Part shown: piece after piece, positions 27,832 through 37,207 of the stretch | Position numbering within the stretch: position 1 is the first letter of the stretch | How the letters are laid out: each line of letters starts with the position of its first letter | Assembly: GCA_002722245.1 (NCBI GenBank) | Contig: PBLA01000006.1 | Span: 6,607 to 70,606, forward strand | Direction of reading: 5' to 3' | DNA from: Flavobacteriales bacterium | GTDB lineage: Bacteria > Bacteroidota > Bacteroidia > Flavobacteriales_C > GCA-002722245 | Length of the DNA stretch: 64,000 nt | Translations under genes and position numbers: made by a program | The notes under the pieces: generated by a model | Database searches by the model: none | What the model saw: the letters and a program-made list of their open reading frames with translations, nothing else | What the model was told of the DNA's origin: nothing

Positions 27832-29787
27832 TTAATTGCTTCTATATTTTAGTTGTTTAATCATTGCTTTAATTCTTAATAATTCCGAAACACTCCATGC
27901 TTGAGAAATTGTTCCCTTTGCTTGAAAGGGATAATCTCCATCATATATTTCTGCTATAGACCCTACACCGTAGTCATGAATCCCATCATCAAACCCATGG
28001 TATATTTGTTCCAATAAAGGAAGAGCTTCTGTTCCTATTGCCTTGATAAATCCTTGGGCAAAATGTCCTAAAAGCCACGGCCACACAATTCCTTGATGAT
28101 AAGAAAAATCTCGTGTCTTTTGATCTCCTTTATACTTTCCTATATACTTGTCATCCTCTTTAGATAGCGTTCTTAACCCTCTCGGTGTAAGCAGTTTTTC
28201 TTTCACTTGATTTAGAATCGAAATGCTCATAGATTGATCACAAACTGAATGCTTTAATGAAGTGGCAAAAACTTGATTTGGCCTAAAACTCCAGTCTTTT
28301 TCATCATCTTTACACGCATCGGCCAAATAACCTTTTTCATTGTCCCAAAACATCTCCTTAAATGCTTGTTTTAATGAAGCAGGAATATCTTGCCATTTTT
28401 TCACAAATTCATCATCTCCAGCAGCAATTGCCATTTCCAGACTAAAGACAATAGAATGATACCAAAGCGCATTTAATTCCACGGTATATCCTGCTCTCGG
28501 AGTTACCGGTTTGTTATCAACGATTGCGTCCATCCATGTAAGTGCAACCTCTTCCTGTCCGCCATATAACAATCCATTATTTTTCATATGGATGTTATAA
28601 TAAGTACCTTCCTTGTAATTATCGAGAATATGAACAATATATTTTTTGAAATCGTTCCAAGTTTCTGCCGCTGAATTCGTGAGATCTACATATTCTTGTA
28701 AGGCCCAAAAAAACCATAATGAAGCATCCGCTGAATTATATCGTGCAGCATTCCCCACACCTGTATTTGTTAACAACCCGTTTTTAAGGTCTTGTAACAT
28801 GGTTTTTAATACCTCTTTACACAGCGCAGGCTGAGGATGCTCTCTATACAAGGTCAAACCAGGTAGGGAAAGAAAAGTATCGCGTCCCCATCTTCCAAAC
28901 CAGTGTAACCCTGCACACACCTCAACTCCTTGATCGAGCGTTCTTGAAATGAATTGATCAGCCGCCTTTTCTAAACATGCATCAATGGACAATAATTCTT
29001 TTTTAGATTGTAAAAGATTTTCAAAAACTTGATCAAGCTGAACAACCTCTTCCTCTTTTGTTGAAATAGAAACAATAAGAGGCTCTCCCTTTTTAAGTTC
29101 AACACTCAATAATCCAACCGAGTATACATCTTCACTAAAGTCATAGCCTCTATTCAACTCCTCCAAATATTCAACGTTTGAATGCCAATACCCATTCGGT
29201 ATAAATTCATTTTTTTTGGAGGTTTGAATATGAAGGGTATCAAACCCTTCTTCCATAGTGTAAGCTACTCCATTCTCCACCTCTCTCACATCAATCGATT
29301 GATAATTAGAAGTTCTTAAAGAATGAATTTTTCGAAATGAAGAAAATGGTTTTAATATGAAACGAACAACATCTCCCTCATGCAATGTGTACCGAACTAA
29401 TAGTTGATTCTTATTCGGACTAAACTGAAGCTCTTTTTTAATTTTTACTCCATCTAAATCATATACAAATGCTGGTATCTTATTTAGTCTAAAGGAAGAT
29501 AGGTGTTGATGACCTTTTGGCTGAAGCGTAAAAGGATGCTGATGAACACCCAATTCATAATTTTTATGGTTTACACAAATAGTTTCATGTAAACTGTTTA
29601 AAAGAACATAGCTATGATGGTCAATTTGGGGTTGTCGCACAACAAAAGTCCCATGGTATTTTCTCGTATTTCCTCCGGACAACGTTGAACTACTGTAGGC
29701 ACCTAAAGTATTTGTTTCCAAATACTCCCGTTTGCTGGATTGCTCAAAATCAGTTAAAAAACTTCTATTGAAATAAATTTCCTTCAT
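27832..29787 (-). CDS. Glycogen debranching enzyme (amylo-alpha-1,6-glucosidase type)
   Basis: A 651-residue cytoplasmic enzyme. The N-terminal 230 residues form the beta-sandwich typical of archaeal-type debranching enzymes (EYLETNTLGAYSSSTLSGGNTRKYHG). The C-terminal (alpha/alpha)6 barrel shows WFGRWGRDTFLSLPGLTL, ADASLWFFWALQEYV, DAIVDNKPVTPRAGYTVELNALW and HQGIVWPWLLGHF, with the catalytic acids expected in RDTF and in the QG/E region. It cleaves alpha-1,6 branches so that phosphorolysis or amylolysis can continue. Between pgi (3-base gap) and the GT4 gene (4-base gap), hence the same operon. Confidence 0.93.
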   Translation of the reverse strand: MKEIYFNRSFLTDFEQSSKREYLETNTLGAYSSSTLSGGNTRKYHGTFVVRQPQIDHHSYVLLNSLHETICVNHKNYELGVHQHPFTLQPKGHQHLSSFRLNKIPAFVYDLDGVKIKKELQFSPNKNQLLVRYTLHEGDVVRFILKPFSSFRKIHSLRTSNYQSIDVREVENGVAYTMEEGFDTLHIQTSKKNEFIPNGYWHSNVEYLEELNRGYDFSEDVYSVGLLSVELKKGEPLIVSISTKEEEVVQLDQVFENLLQSKKELLSIDACLEKAADQFISRTLDQGVEVCAGLHWFGRWGRDTFLSLPGLTLYREHPQPALCKEVLKTMLQDLKNGLLTNTGVGNAARYNSADASLWFFWALQEYVDLTNSAAETWNDFKKYIVHILDNYKEGTYYNIHMKNNGLLYGGQEEVALTWMDAIVDNKPVTPRAGYTVELNALWYHSIVFSLEMAIAAGDDEFVKKWQDIPASLKQAFKEMFWDNEKGYLADACKDDEKDWSFRPNQVFATSLKHSVCDQSMSISILNQVKEKLLTPRGLRTLSKEDDKYIGKYKGDQKTRDFSYHQGIVWPWLLGHFAQGFIKAIGTEALPLLEQIYHGFDDGIHDYGVGSIAEIYDGDYPFQAKGTISQAWSVSELLRIKAMIKQLKYRSN

Positions 29788-29790
29788 AGT

Positions 29791-31428
29791 TTACACCCTG
29801 TGCTCCTTATAAAAATTAATTAATCCATTGGTGGAAGAATCATGGTTTTCCACTTGATCCTCTCCTTCAAGCTCGGGTAATATTACTTTTGCCAATTGTT
29901 TCCCTAACTCAACACCCCACTGGTCAAAAGCATTGACATTCCAAATTATGCTCTGTGTAAAGATCTTATGCTCATACATAGCTACTAAACTGCCTAATAC
30001 TTTAGGCGTTAGTTTCTTTACAAAAATGGAGTTTGTCGGTTTATTTCCTTCAAAAGTCTTGTGCGGCAGCAATGCCTGAATTTCTGCGGATGCCAAACCA
30101 CTTTTCTCTAGTTCAAGTAGTGCCTCTTCTTGAGTTTTTCCTTTCATTAGAGCTTCTGTTTGTGCAAAGAAATTAGACAATAACTTTGGGTGGTGATCAC
30201 CAATTGGATTATGAGAATTAACAGGAGCAATAAAATCGCAAGGAATTAACTTTGTTCCTTGATGAATAAGCTGATAAAAAGCATGCTGTCCATTTGTTCC
30301 AGGTTCACCCCATACAATTGGACCTGTACTATAATTCACTCTTTCTCCGTTCTTTTGTATATATTTCCCATTACTCTCCATATCGCCTTGTTGAAAATAC
30401 GCAGCAAAGCGATGCATATATTGGTCATAGGGTAATATACAATGAGATTCCGCTTCAAAAAAGTTATTATACCAAACACCTAGTAAAGCAAGAATGACTG
30501 GAATATTTTTCTCAAAAGATGCATTTTTAAAATGATCATCCATTTCGTGAGCACCTTCTAATAGTTCTTCGAAACGATCAAATCCAATATAAAGCGCTAT
30601 ACTCAATCCAATTGAACTCCAAAGACTATATCGTCCACCAACCCAATCCCAAAACTCAAACATATTTTTAGTATCAATACCAAAATCAGCAACTCCTTCA
30701 GCGTTGGTTGAAATTGCCACAAAATGTTTTGCTATGTCTGTATGAGACGCATTAGAATCTAAAAACCATTTTTTCGCAGAACGGGCATTTGTAAGTGTTT
30801 CTTGGGTAGTAAAAGTTTTAGAAGCAACAACAAAAAGGGTAGTTTCAGGTTCCAAGCCTTTTAATGTTTCTGCAATATGAGAGCCATCAACATTCGAAAC
30901 AAAATGTACGTTTAAATCTCCACCATAAGGTTTTAAACATTCTGTAACCATCAAAGGGCCAAGATCAGATCCACCAATACCAATATTTACAACATCCTTA
31001 ATGTATTTTCCAGAATATCCCAACCATTCTTTCGACCTTACTTTATGAGTAAAGGACTTCATTTTTTCAAGTACATGGTTAACTTCGGGCATTACATCTT
31101 TCCCATTAACTAGTATCGGAGAATTGGAGCGATTTCTTAAAGCCGTATGCAAAACCGATCTCTTTTCTGTATTGTTGATTGGTTTTCCTAAAAACATTTC
31201 ATCAATCCCCTTTTTTACACCACGCTCAAGAGCCAATTCATTGAGAAGAGACATGGTTTTTTGATTGATTCGGTTTTTAGAATAATCTAAAAGGATATCA
31301 TTAAATTGAACTGAAAATGAATTAAATCTATCTGAGGATTCAAACAAAGATCGTAATTGAACATTTTTAATATCCTCAAAATGATCCTGCAGTGCAGTCC
31401 ATGAAGGTAGATTTAACAAATTAGCCAT
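29791..31428 (-). CDS. pgi: Glucose-6-phosphate isomerase
   Basis: A 545-residue glycolytic enzyme from the ATG at 31428. The signatures are present: [15 protein letters not shown] (substrate phosphate site), [15 protein letters not shown], the catalytic Glu in [11 protein letters not shown] and [13 protein letters not shown], and the Lys in [17 protein letters not shown] eight codons upstream (31452) is in frame, but a TATTTTTG promoter element covers that codon, so the ATG is preferred. First gene of the glucan operon, linking glycogen-derived glucose phosphate to glycolysis. Confidence 0.95.
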   Translation of the reverse strand: MANLLNLPSWTALQDHFEDIKNVQLRSLFESSDRFNSFSVQFNDILLDYSKNRINQKTMSLLNELALERGVKKGIDEMFLGKPINNTEKRSVLHTALRNRSNSPILVNGKDVMPEVNHVLEKMKSFTHKVRSKEWLGYSGKYIKDVVNIGIGGSDLGPLMVTECLKPYGGDLNVHFVSNVDGSHIAETLKGLEPETTLFVVASKTFTTQETLTNARSAKKWFLDSNASHTDIAKHFVAISTNAEGVADFGIDTKNMFEFWDWVGGRYSLWSSIGLSIALYIGFDRFEELLEGAHEMDDHFKNASFEKNIPVILALLGVWYNNFFEAESHCILPYDQYMHRFAAYFQQGDMESNGKYIQKNGERVNYSTGPIVWGEPGTNGQHAFYQLIHQGTKLIPCDFIAPVNSHNPIGDHHPKLLSNFFAQTEALMKGKTQEEALLELEKSGLASAEIQALLPHKTFEGNKPTNSIFVKKLTPKVLGSLVAMYEHKIFTQSIIWNVNAFDQWGVELGKQLAKVILPELEGEDQVENHDSSTNGLINFYKEHRV

Positions 31429-31449
31429 AACAATTGCGCAAGTAAGATG

Positions 31450-31457
31450 CAAAAATA
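31450..31457 (-). promoter_or_regulatory. -7 promoter element (TATTTTTG) of the pgi/glucan operon
   Basis: The minus strand reads TATTTTTG, a full TAnnTTTG match, 21 bases before the pgi ATG at 31428. No TTTG is found 19-21 bases upstream. If used, it excludes the TTG at 31452 as translation start. Confidence 0.4.
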
Positions 31458-31565
31458 CACCATAACCTTCTGAATACCGCCTATTTGAAGTAAATAAATT
31501 GCTAATTCAACCACTCTTTTTAACAACTTAAAAATAGGATTGAAAAAGTACACCTTTAATTATGC

Positions 31566-31691
31566 TTTGAATAGAAAAATGAAGCCCTCAAAAAAAAATT
31601 AACAGAACAAAAAATTAGTTTCACAGAAGCGCTCTGATATTGAACAGAAAAAAAAATTCATTTCACAAAAATAAACGTTATTTGAATAGAA
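31566..31691 (+). repeat. Imperfect direct repeats upstream of the candidate RNA
   Basis: Two 25-base copies at 31601-31625 and 31643-31667 match at 22 of 25 positions (AACAGAA..., ...TTTCACA) with a 42-base period, four helical turns. A second word, TTTGAATAGAA, occurs at 31566-31576 and 31681-31691, enclosing them. They sit directly upstream of the hairpin at 31724 and may be protein-binding sites. Confidence 0.5.
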
Positions 31692-31699
31692 CACGTTCT

Positions 31700-31877
31700 T
31701 TTCAACATATACTCAACTCTTACAAGTGCCGGCTTTTTCAGGGATTCACTCAACACACAACACTCAACAACTCCAACTCATCCGCCAATTCATTTTAACC
31801 CTGAAAAAATCGGCACTTTTCTTTGAAAAAATACGAGATTACACACATAAAAAAAGGTCCATTATGGACCTTTTTTT
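31700..31877 (+). ncRNA. Candidate structured non-coding RNA with terminator
   Basis: A 586-base region has no credible gene. Within it AAGTGCCGGCTTTTTCAGGG (31724-31743) pairs with 31799-31818, 18 of 20 positions, closing a 55-base loop that is C/A-rich and almost free of G on this strand. The pairing is followed 30 bases later by a strong terminator at 31849-31877. A transcript of 150-180 bases would have a long closing stem, a large unpaired loop and a terminator hairpin. The 5' end is not known. The opposite strand would give a G/T-rich loop and no following terminator, so plus is preferred. It is not a family I recognise; a 6S-like RNA was considered, but an apical stem is missing. Confidence 0.4.
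31849..31877 (+). terminator. Rho-independent terminator, bidirectional
   Basis: Stem GGTCCA / TGGACC with loop TTA, flanked by seven A's and seven T's. It can end the candidate RNA on the plus strand, or on the minus strand the transcript from the SpoIIE-type gene ending at 32039. Confidence 0.85.
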
Positions 31878-32038
31878 ATTCACGTCATATTGTTTGTTTA
31901 ACTACTAATTTGGAGCACTACTCCTACGAACAACGTGAATGAAACGAACTTCTTAAAATTTAACTACTTTAACCTTTAATAAGGTTATATACAAGAACGA
32001 ATACTTTAATATTAGGTTACAAAAATGCAATGTTTTAT
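31878..32038. other. Gene-free stretch between terminator and SpoIIE-type gene
   Basis: No reading frame. It holds two small inverted repeats, AACCTT-TAAT-AAGGTT (31971-31986) and GGAG-CACTA-CTCC (31913-31925). On the minus strand this is the 3' untranslated region of the phosphatase gene. Confidence 0.35.
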
Positions 32039-33256
32039 CTAAAATTGGACACCTACAAGAGCGATGTCATCCGTTTGATCATATGATCTTCCTAAATAAT
32101 TTTGCCAATTATAGAGATCATCTTCAATTGTTTTACGTTGAAATTCAATATCCCTAGATGAAACAGAACGAATTAAATCTTTAAATTTTCTGTACTTATA
32201 TTTTTTGTTTTTTGCACCACCAAACTGATCAGGATACCCATCGGTAAACAGGTACACGTGATCTCCTGGTTTATAGGGCCAAACCTTATCCCATGGCTCC
32301 TCTTTTAATAATTTCTCTGCATTTGGATGAGCAACTGAAACTCGCTCTCCTTTGAATTCAACTAATCGCTGATCACGTTCAATTATGAGCGGTCGTTTTA
32401 TCCCTCTGTATCGAATTAAATTTGAAGATTCGTCAACGATGCACATCGAAATATCAAATGTATCTGCAAACTCGCTTTTGGTCTTATTTTTAAAAAAACT
32501 TCGATGATATTCTTGAGCAAGATTACATAAAAATTCAGTTACAGATTCAAATTCTCCATTTTCAAGTGTAGTATTTAAAATATGATAAACAGACATGGCC
32601 AACATCGCCCCTGGAACACCATGCCCCATGCAATCAATAACAGCAATGATTTTTCCAAGCGAACATTCATTAACCCATATTAAATCCCCTCCAATTTGAT
32701 TCTGTGGTTTATAGTACGTAAAACTCTTTGGAAATAAGGCCTTTACCTTATCACAACTCGCGTTTATTCTATCTTGAATAATCTTCCCATACCGTAAGCC
32801 AGACTGAATATCTTCTTGTGCAAGTTGAATCATTTCATTTTGTCTCTTCAACTCAGTATTCGCTAGGGTTAGCTCTTGTATATGCAGTTGAATTTCAGAT
32901 TCATTCTTTTTAAGTTGAGACTCTAATTGCACTGAATGAGATACATTTTTAAAAAAACAGTACCACTCTAAATATTCTTCGTCAAAACAAATACTCACTT
33001 GATAAAATAGATTCCTAAATTTCTCATGAACAATTTGAACGTTTGAAAAAGTGCACGACTCTTTTGTTTTTACTTGATTTTGACAAATAAATTCTTGTAA
33101 ACTTTTTTTGACGTCACCATCTAAAACCAACATTGTTTTAGGGAACAAACTTTGCGCTTGTGCATTTTTAAAGCGTGCAAGACCATTTTGGTCCAGGACA
33201 ATAACAAGGTCATCCATAAAGGAAAGGAGACGGTAGCGATCTTCCGTTTTATACAT
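32039..33256 (-). CDS. SpoIIE-family PP2C-type serine phosphatase with PAS-like domain
   Basis: A 405-residue cytoplasmic signalling protein. Residues about 5-110 resemble a PAS sensor (LLSFMDDLVIVLDQNGLARF). A coiled coil at about 115-165 (ESQLKKNESEIQLHIQELTL) leads to the phosphatase domain with IGGDLIWV, the metal-binding DCMGHGVPGAMLA, FDISMCIVD, YLFTDGYPDQFGG and a C-terminal DDIALVGVQF. In Bacteroidetes such proteins are thought to act on anti-sigma-antagonist-like or other phosphoproteins; the partner is not in the window. Single-gene unit, 143 bases downstream of the large histidine kinase. Confidence 0.9.
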   Translation of the reverse strand: MYKTEDRYRLLSFMDDLVIVLDQNGLARFKNAQAQSLFPKTMLVLDGDVKKSLQEFICQNQVKTKESCTFSNVQIVHEKFRNLFYQVSICFDEEYLEWYCFFKNVSHSVQLESQLKKNESEIQLHIQELTLANTELKRQNEMIQLAQEDIQSGLRYGKIIQDRINASCDKVKALFPKSFTYYKPQNQIGGDLIWVNECSLGKIIAVIDCMGHGVPGAMLAMSVYHILNTTLENGEFESVTEFLCNLAQEYHRSFFKNKTKSEFADTFDISMCIVDESSNLIRYRGIKRPLIIERDQRLVEFKGERVSVAHPNAEKLLKEEPWDKVWPYKPGDHVYLFTDGYPDQFGGAKNKKYKYRKFKDLIRSVSSRDIEFQRKTIEDDLYNWQNYLGRSYDQTDDIALVGVQF

Positions 33257-33399
33257 AGGTAGTTTTTAGCGTATCTTCTTTACTAAACATATTTTATGAA
33301 AATACTTTAAGCGGAAACGAATTTAACCAATAAACGTTACCCTATTTCGACAAAAATAGATTCTCATTGGTTTAAACCACTCTTTTCGTATGACTAAAT

Positions 33400-36300
33400 T
33401 TAGCTTTTATAGAGTTCAATAATAAACTTTGTCCCCTGATCTACCACTGATTCAAAATAAATCTTACCCCCCATGTTTTCAATAATTTTTTGGACCATTG
33501 CCAAGCCCAATCCCATCCCTGAATTTTTAGTAGTGAAATTTGGAACAAATATTCTGGATTCATTTTCAACAGAAATACCTTTTCCATTATCTTCAACCAC
33601 TATTTTTAAACATTCGTCTTCCCTCATTGTGAATATTTTTACATATCCTGCTTTATCTTTAGGAATAGCTTGAATTGCATTCTTTAACAAATTATTAAAT
33701 ACTCGGAGCATTTGATCCTTATCACCATTTATTATAAGATCAATTTCAGTTGAAAAAGACACCGACACATTATCAGTGCCGTTATATACATCCACAGAGC
33801 TTTTAATAATTTCTCCAAGATCAATTTCAGCAAATGAAGTTTCGGGCAGCTTTGCAAATGAGGAAAATTCAGTAGCAATTGCTGAGAGAGTATCTATTTG
33901 TTGAATAAGATTTTTACCAAAAGACGCAAACCTTAAACTCCTTTCCTCCTCATTGAATGATTCCCAACGCATCTGTAAATGCTGAATACTTAATTTCATA
34001 GGCGTTAAAGGATTTTTTATTTCATGAGCAACTTGTTTTGCCATTTCTCTCCATGCATCTTCGCGCTCACTCTCTGCTAATCTTCGCGCACTCTCCTCAA
34101 GTTCAATAATCATTCGGTTGTACTCATTTACTAACTTTCCGATTTCATCCTTCCCTTGATAGTTAATAAATTCATTCGTTTGGCCTAATTGAATATTTGC
34201 CATTTTTTCTTGAATTAATCGTAATGGCTCTGTAATTCGGTTGGTTAGAATTAATCCAATTACAAGCGCAATCACAATGAGTAATGCATAAATGTTTAAT
34301 AATGCTACAATAAAGTTTGAGATCTCGTTTTTTAAGTCATTTGAACGCGCAAAATAAGGCAGATTGAGATAAGCCATTAAATGACCGTCTTTGTTATAAA
34401 AAGGCACATATGCCGACAGAAATTGCATTCCCTCAATTTCTTCGATTTGCACAAATTGTGATTGTGCATTAAACAACATTTCATACATAGCTAGCGGATC
34501 CATTCTTTTTCCTACTAATCCTTGTTCAAAAATTTTATTCTGTGAAGATGCAACTAATTGGCCATTGGGATCATAAACATTGATGTCGGTAAAAAAAACT
34601 TTAGAGAACTTCTCCAAAATTAGTTGAATGTAGTCCATATCAATTTGATCAATTGAAGTTTGACCACCTAATTTTTGTTCTACTTCTATTTTAACAGATT
34701 TTATCTTCTCCGAAATAGCATCAAAATTCTTCTGATTGTATTGGTTTTTTAAATAATATACACTTCCCACTCCGATGAATACGGTACTAAAAAACAGAAT
34801 GAAAATAATAATTGATTGGAACCTCGTTTTAAAACTTGACCCTTCATTCATTTCTCCATAAAAAAACCGATAACCTACTACCGTAAGTATTGTTAGGATA
34901 GAAAAAAAGGCAAATAAATAAGAATAAAATGCCATTTGATCCCATCTGCTTTTCGTTTTTTGACTAAGGAAATATACATCATCACCATTTATTTTAACCA
35001 AATGATCCATGCCATCTTGTTGAAAATAGTCCCATGATAACTCCCTGTTAAACCTATAATAAGAAAGATCAGTGCTATATAACGCACCTCCCTTTTGTTT
35101 CACCAACTCATATGATTTAAAATGAGCAAAAGAATATTCCGGATTAAGTGATTTTCGCTCTATTTGTTCATCCAAAAGCAATGTTGGAAACCCCATTGCA
35201 TCGGGCTTAAATTTAGAATCCAATTCTAGATAGATCTTTTTATTTTCTCCAAAATCAATTATTCCAATGTAACTAATTCTTCCATTTTCATTTTCCAAGT
35301 AATATAAATTGCTTGTAACAGCCGTTCCCACAGATGAGATTATACCTTCAAAAAAATCCTTGCATGAAATAGGATTTTGAGTATTCATAATAAGAATACT
35401 ATCACCAGAAAAACACGGATTAACTTGCAAATCAAACTTGTCCCAAAAACCAGTAAAATATTCCTTTTTAAAATATTTAAATATGTCTTGATCGGAAGAT
35501 GAATAATCAGAAATAAGGGATAAAGCAGCCTTATCATTTTTTATTTCATCGTGTAACCCTTGAAACAAATACTCAGCAATTAAATCCTGCTCTTTTCCCA
35601 GCTTAGCCAATAATCGTTTTTTATCATCAATATTTTTTGCATCAGTATAATCTCTCAAAGCTTGAGTGGTCATTAGTGAAAACAGAAACAACATGCTGAT
35701 GGATATGGAAAAGGAAATTGTTCGATTGTTTTCATAGTAGGAATAAGAAAGTAAGGTAATTACAGGAATGGACCAAAGCACCTCATACACATCAGAAAAC
35801 CCCCTATATACTCCGAAAATTGTGCAAAGGATGACAACAAAAAGATAATAGCCTACCACTCGAATTAGAGTAATATTTAACCAATGAAATAAGGCCATTA
35901 GTTTCCAACAAATAATTGTATAAATGGCCAGTATTAATGCAATACAAAAAAGCGCAATGAGGGTAGTGTATTCAATAGATAAAATGTGCGAAAGATCTAA
36001 AGGAATCTCAGAAAACATTACAATACCCTCAATTATTTCGACAATTCCCCAAGTAAAAAGATAAATTGAAGCAAATGAAAAAATTAAAACGACGGGTTTA
36101 AATCGTTCAAAGAAAAGGAAATTCAATTTATTTGCTTTAAATAACGAAAACGTTAAAACTAAAGCAAAAACAACGTATAGCAACAAATCTCCTAAAGACG
36201 GAACTAAAGCGGAAAAAGCCAATAATTTAGAATTAAAAATCTCAAGTTCATATAAGTTAATAGGTCCCTTAAAAATTAACAGTCCAAACCGTAGCACCAA

Positions 36301-37026
36301 TAAAAGTGAAGAAAGTACCACTACCCTCCATACACCACTAATTTGTTTTGACAAAAGCAAGCACCCAACTATAAACAGGAGTATACCAATCACTTCCAAC
36401 GTCATTAAAGTAACATTGAATGGACGTTTAAACAGTGCGTCCGGCTTTAAATAAATCCGTTCTCCAGATGAGTTAATAACCACTTCATGGCTACCTTCAA
36501 AAGGTGACTTTGAGAGCACCCATTGTTTTTTTAAATAAAGTTTATCGTCAAATGAATTTTGAACATAAGAATTTTCAAAGTCAAAATGCTTCTTTATAAA
36601 AAACCGAGCAAATATAGTTACCTCTTTAAATTTTTTAAATTGTTGCAAATAAAACCCATTATGTTCCTCAACAATTCCACGATGCAGGTCAATAGGAACA
36701 ACAAGCTTATTGGTACTCCAAAATTTCAAATTATCCCCTGAGTAAATGTATACACCAAAACCTTCTTCCTCAAGTTGTTTATGATATTGAACACCATGAT
36801 CCAACAAGGCCTCTAAATTAGAAGTATCAATAATTGAAAAATAATGATCAATTTCTTTTAAAAGCCGATCATCGGAATGATTGAGCTCTTCCTCAAAATG
36901 ATCAATTTGATGTTGAATTGACCAAGTTCGATCTTGATACAAGGTCCTAAATAAAGCAGCAAAAACCAGAAGACCAATCCCTAGAACAATGAACTTACTA
37001 TGATATGATTTAATTTTATCTAGCAC
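33400..37026 (-). CDS. Giant NtrY-like sensor histidine kinase
   Basis: A 1208-residue membrane kinase. N-terminal helix (about 12-28), a periplasmic region to about 205, a block of some eight to nine helices (210-460), a second external region (470-705), another helix pair (705-755) and an external sensor region before a last helix (925-945) and HAMP (EPLRLIQEKMANIQLGQTNEF). The kinase core has His1001 in VAHEIKNPLTPMKLSIQHLQ and the NtrY-type ATP motifs FNNLLKNAIQAIPK, DNGKGIS, FVPNFTTKNSGMGLGLAMVQ. It starts with GTG at 37026. No response regulator is adjacent. The HEIKNPLTP box resembles NtrY/AtoS-type kinases, whose partners are sigma-54 activators. Confidence 0.92.
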   Translation of the reverse strand: MLDKIKSYHSKFIVLGIGLLVFAALFRTLYQDRTWSIQHQIDHFEEELNHSDDRLLKEIDHYFSIIDTSNLEALLDHGVQYHKQLEEEGFGVYIYSGDNLKFWSTNKLVVPIDLHRGIVEEHNGFYLQQFKKFKEVTIFARFFIKKHFDFENSYVQNSFDDKLYLKKQWVLSKSPFEGSHEVVINSSGERIYLKPDALFKRPFNVTLMTLEVIGILLFIVGCLLLSKQISGVWRVVVLSSLLLVLRFGLLIFKGPINLYELEIFNSKLLAFSALVPSLGDLLLYVVFALVLTFSLFKANKLNFLFFERFKPVVLIFSFASIYLFTWGIVEIIEGIVMFSEIPLDLSHILSIEYTTLIALFCIALILAIYTIICWKLMALFHWLNITLIRVVGYYLFVVILCTIFGVYRGFSDVYEVLWSIPVITLLSYSYYENNRTISFSISISMLFLFSLMTTQALRDYTDAKNIDDKKRLLAKLGKEQDLIAEYLFQGLHDEIKNDKAALSLISDYSSSDQDIFKYFKKEYFTGFWDKFDLQVNPCFSGDSILIMNTQNPISCKDFFEGIISSVGTAVTSNLYYLENENGRISYIGIIDFGENKKIYLELDSKFKPDAMGFPTLLLDEQIERKSLNPEYSFAHFKSYELVKQKGGALYSTDLSYYRFNRELSWDYFQQDGMDHLVKINGDDVYFLSQKTKSRWDQMAFYSYLFAFFSILTILTVVGYRFFYGEMNEGSSFKTRFQSIIIFILFFSTVFIGVGSVYYLKNQYNQKNFDAISEKIKSVKIEVEQKLGGQTSIDQIDMDYIQLILEKFSKVFFTDINVYDPNGQLVASSQNKIFEQGLVGKRMDPLAMYEMLFNAQSQFVQIEEIEGMQFLSAYVPFYNKDGHLMAYLNLPYFARSNDLKNEISNFIVALLNIYALLIVIALVIGLILTNRITEPLRLIQEKMANIQLGQTNEFINYQGKDEIGKLVNEYNRMIIELEESARRLAESEREDAWREMAKQVAHEIKNPLTPMKLSIQHLQMRWESFNEEERSLRFASFGKNLIQQIDTLSAIATEFSSFAKLPETSFAEIDLGEIIKSSVDVYNGTDNVSVSFSTEIDLIINGDKDQMLRVFNNLLKNAIQAIPKDKAGYVKIFTMREDECLKIVVEDNGKGISVENESRIFVPNFTTKNSGMGLGLAMVQKIIENMGGKIYFESVVDQGTKFIIELYKS

Positions 37027-37154
37027 CTGCTGGAATGTAACAACAAAAACTATACCCGAGTTAAGTTAGGGCTTTTTGGGGAATTACTGTGAAGTCTTGA
37101 AGGTGATTACACAAAATTATGCAATCGACAAAAAAATATACAACCAGACTGATT

Positions 37155-37196
37155 GAAATAAAAAGGCCGATTCAAATGAATCGGCCTTTAAAAAAT
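37155..37196 (-). terminator. Terminator at the end of the atp operon
   Basis: A 12-base perfect stem AAAGGCCGATTC / GAATCGGCCTTT with loop AAAT (37174-37177), flanked by A- and T-runs, so it works in both directions. It lies 12 bases after the atpG stop. Confidence 0.92.
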
Positions 37197-37207
37197 TTAA
37201 CAATACG

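Noticed and set aside
31700-31877. 6S RNA or tmRNA
   Set aside because: The 55-base loop has no apical stem, so 6S does not fit, and there is no tRNA-like end or tag frame for tmRNA.
31726-31908. 60-codon plus frame in the pgi/SpoIIE gap
   Set aside because: It reads through the perfect terminator at 31849 and through both arms of the hairpin, and has no family pattern, so the RNA interpretation is preferred.
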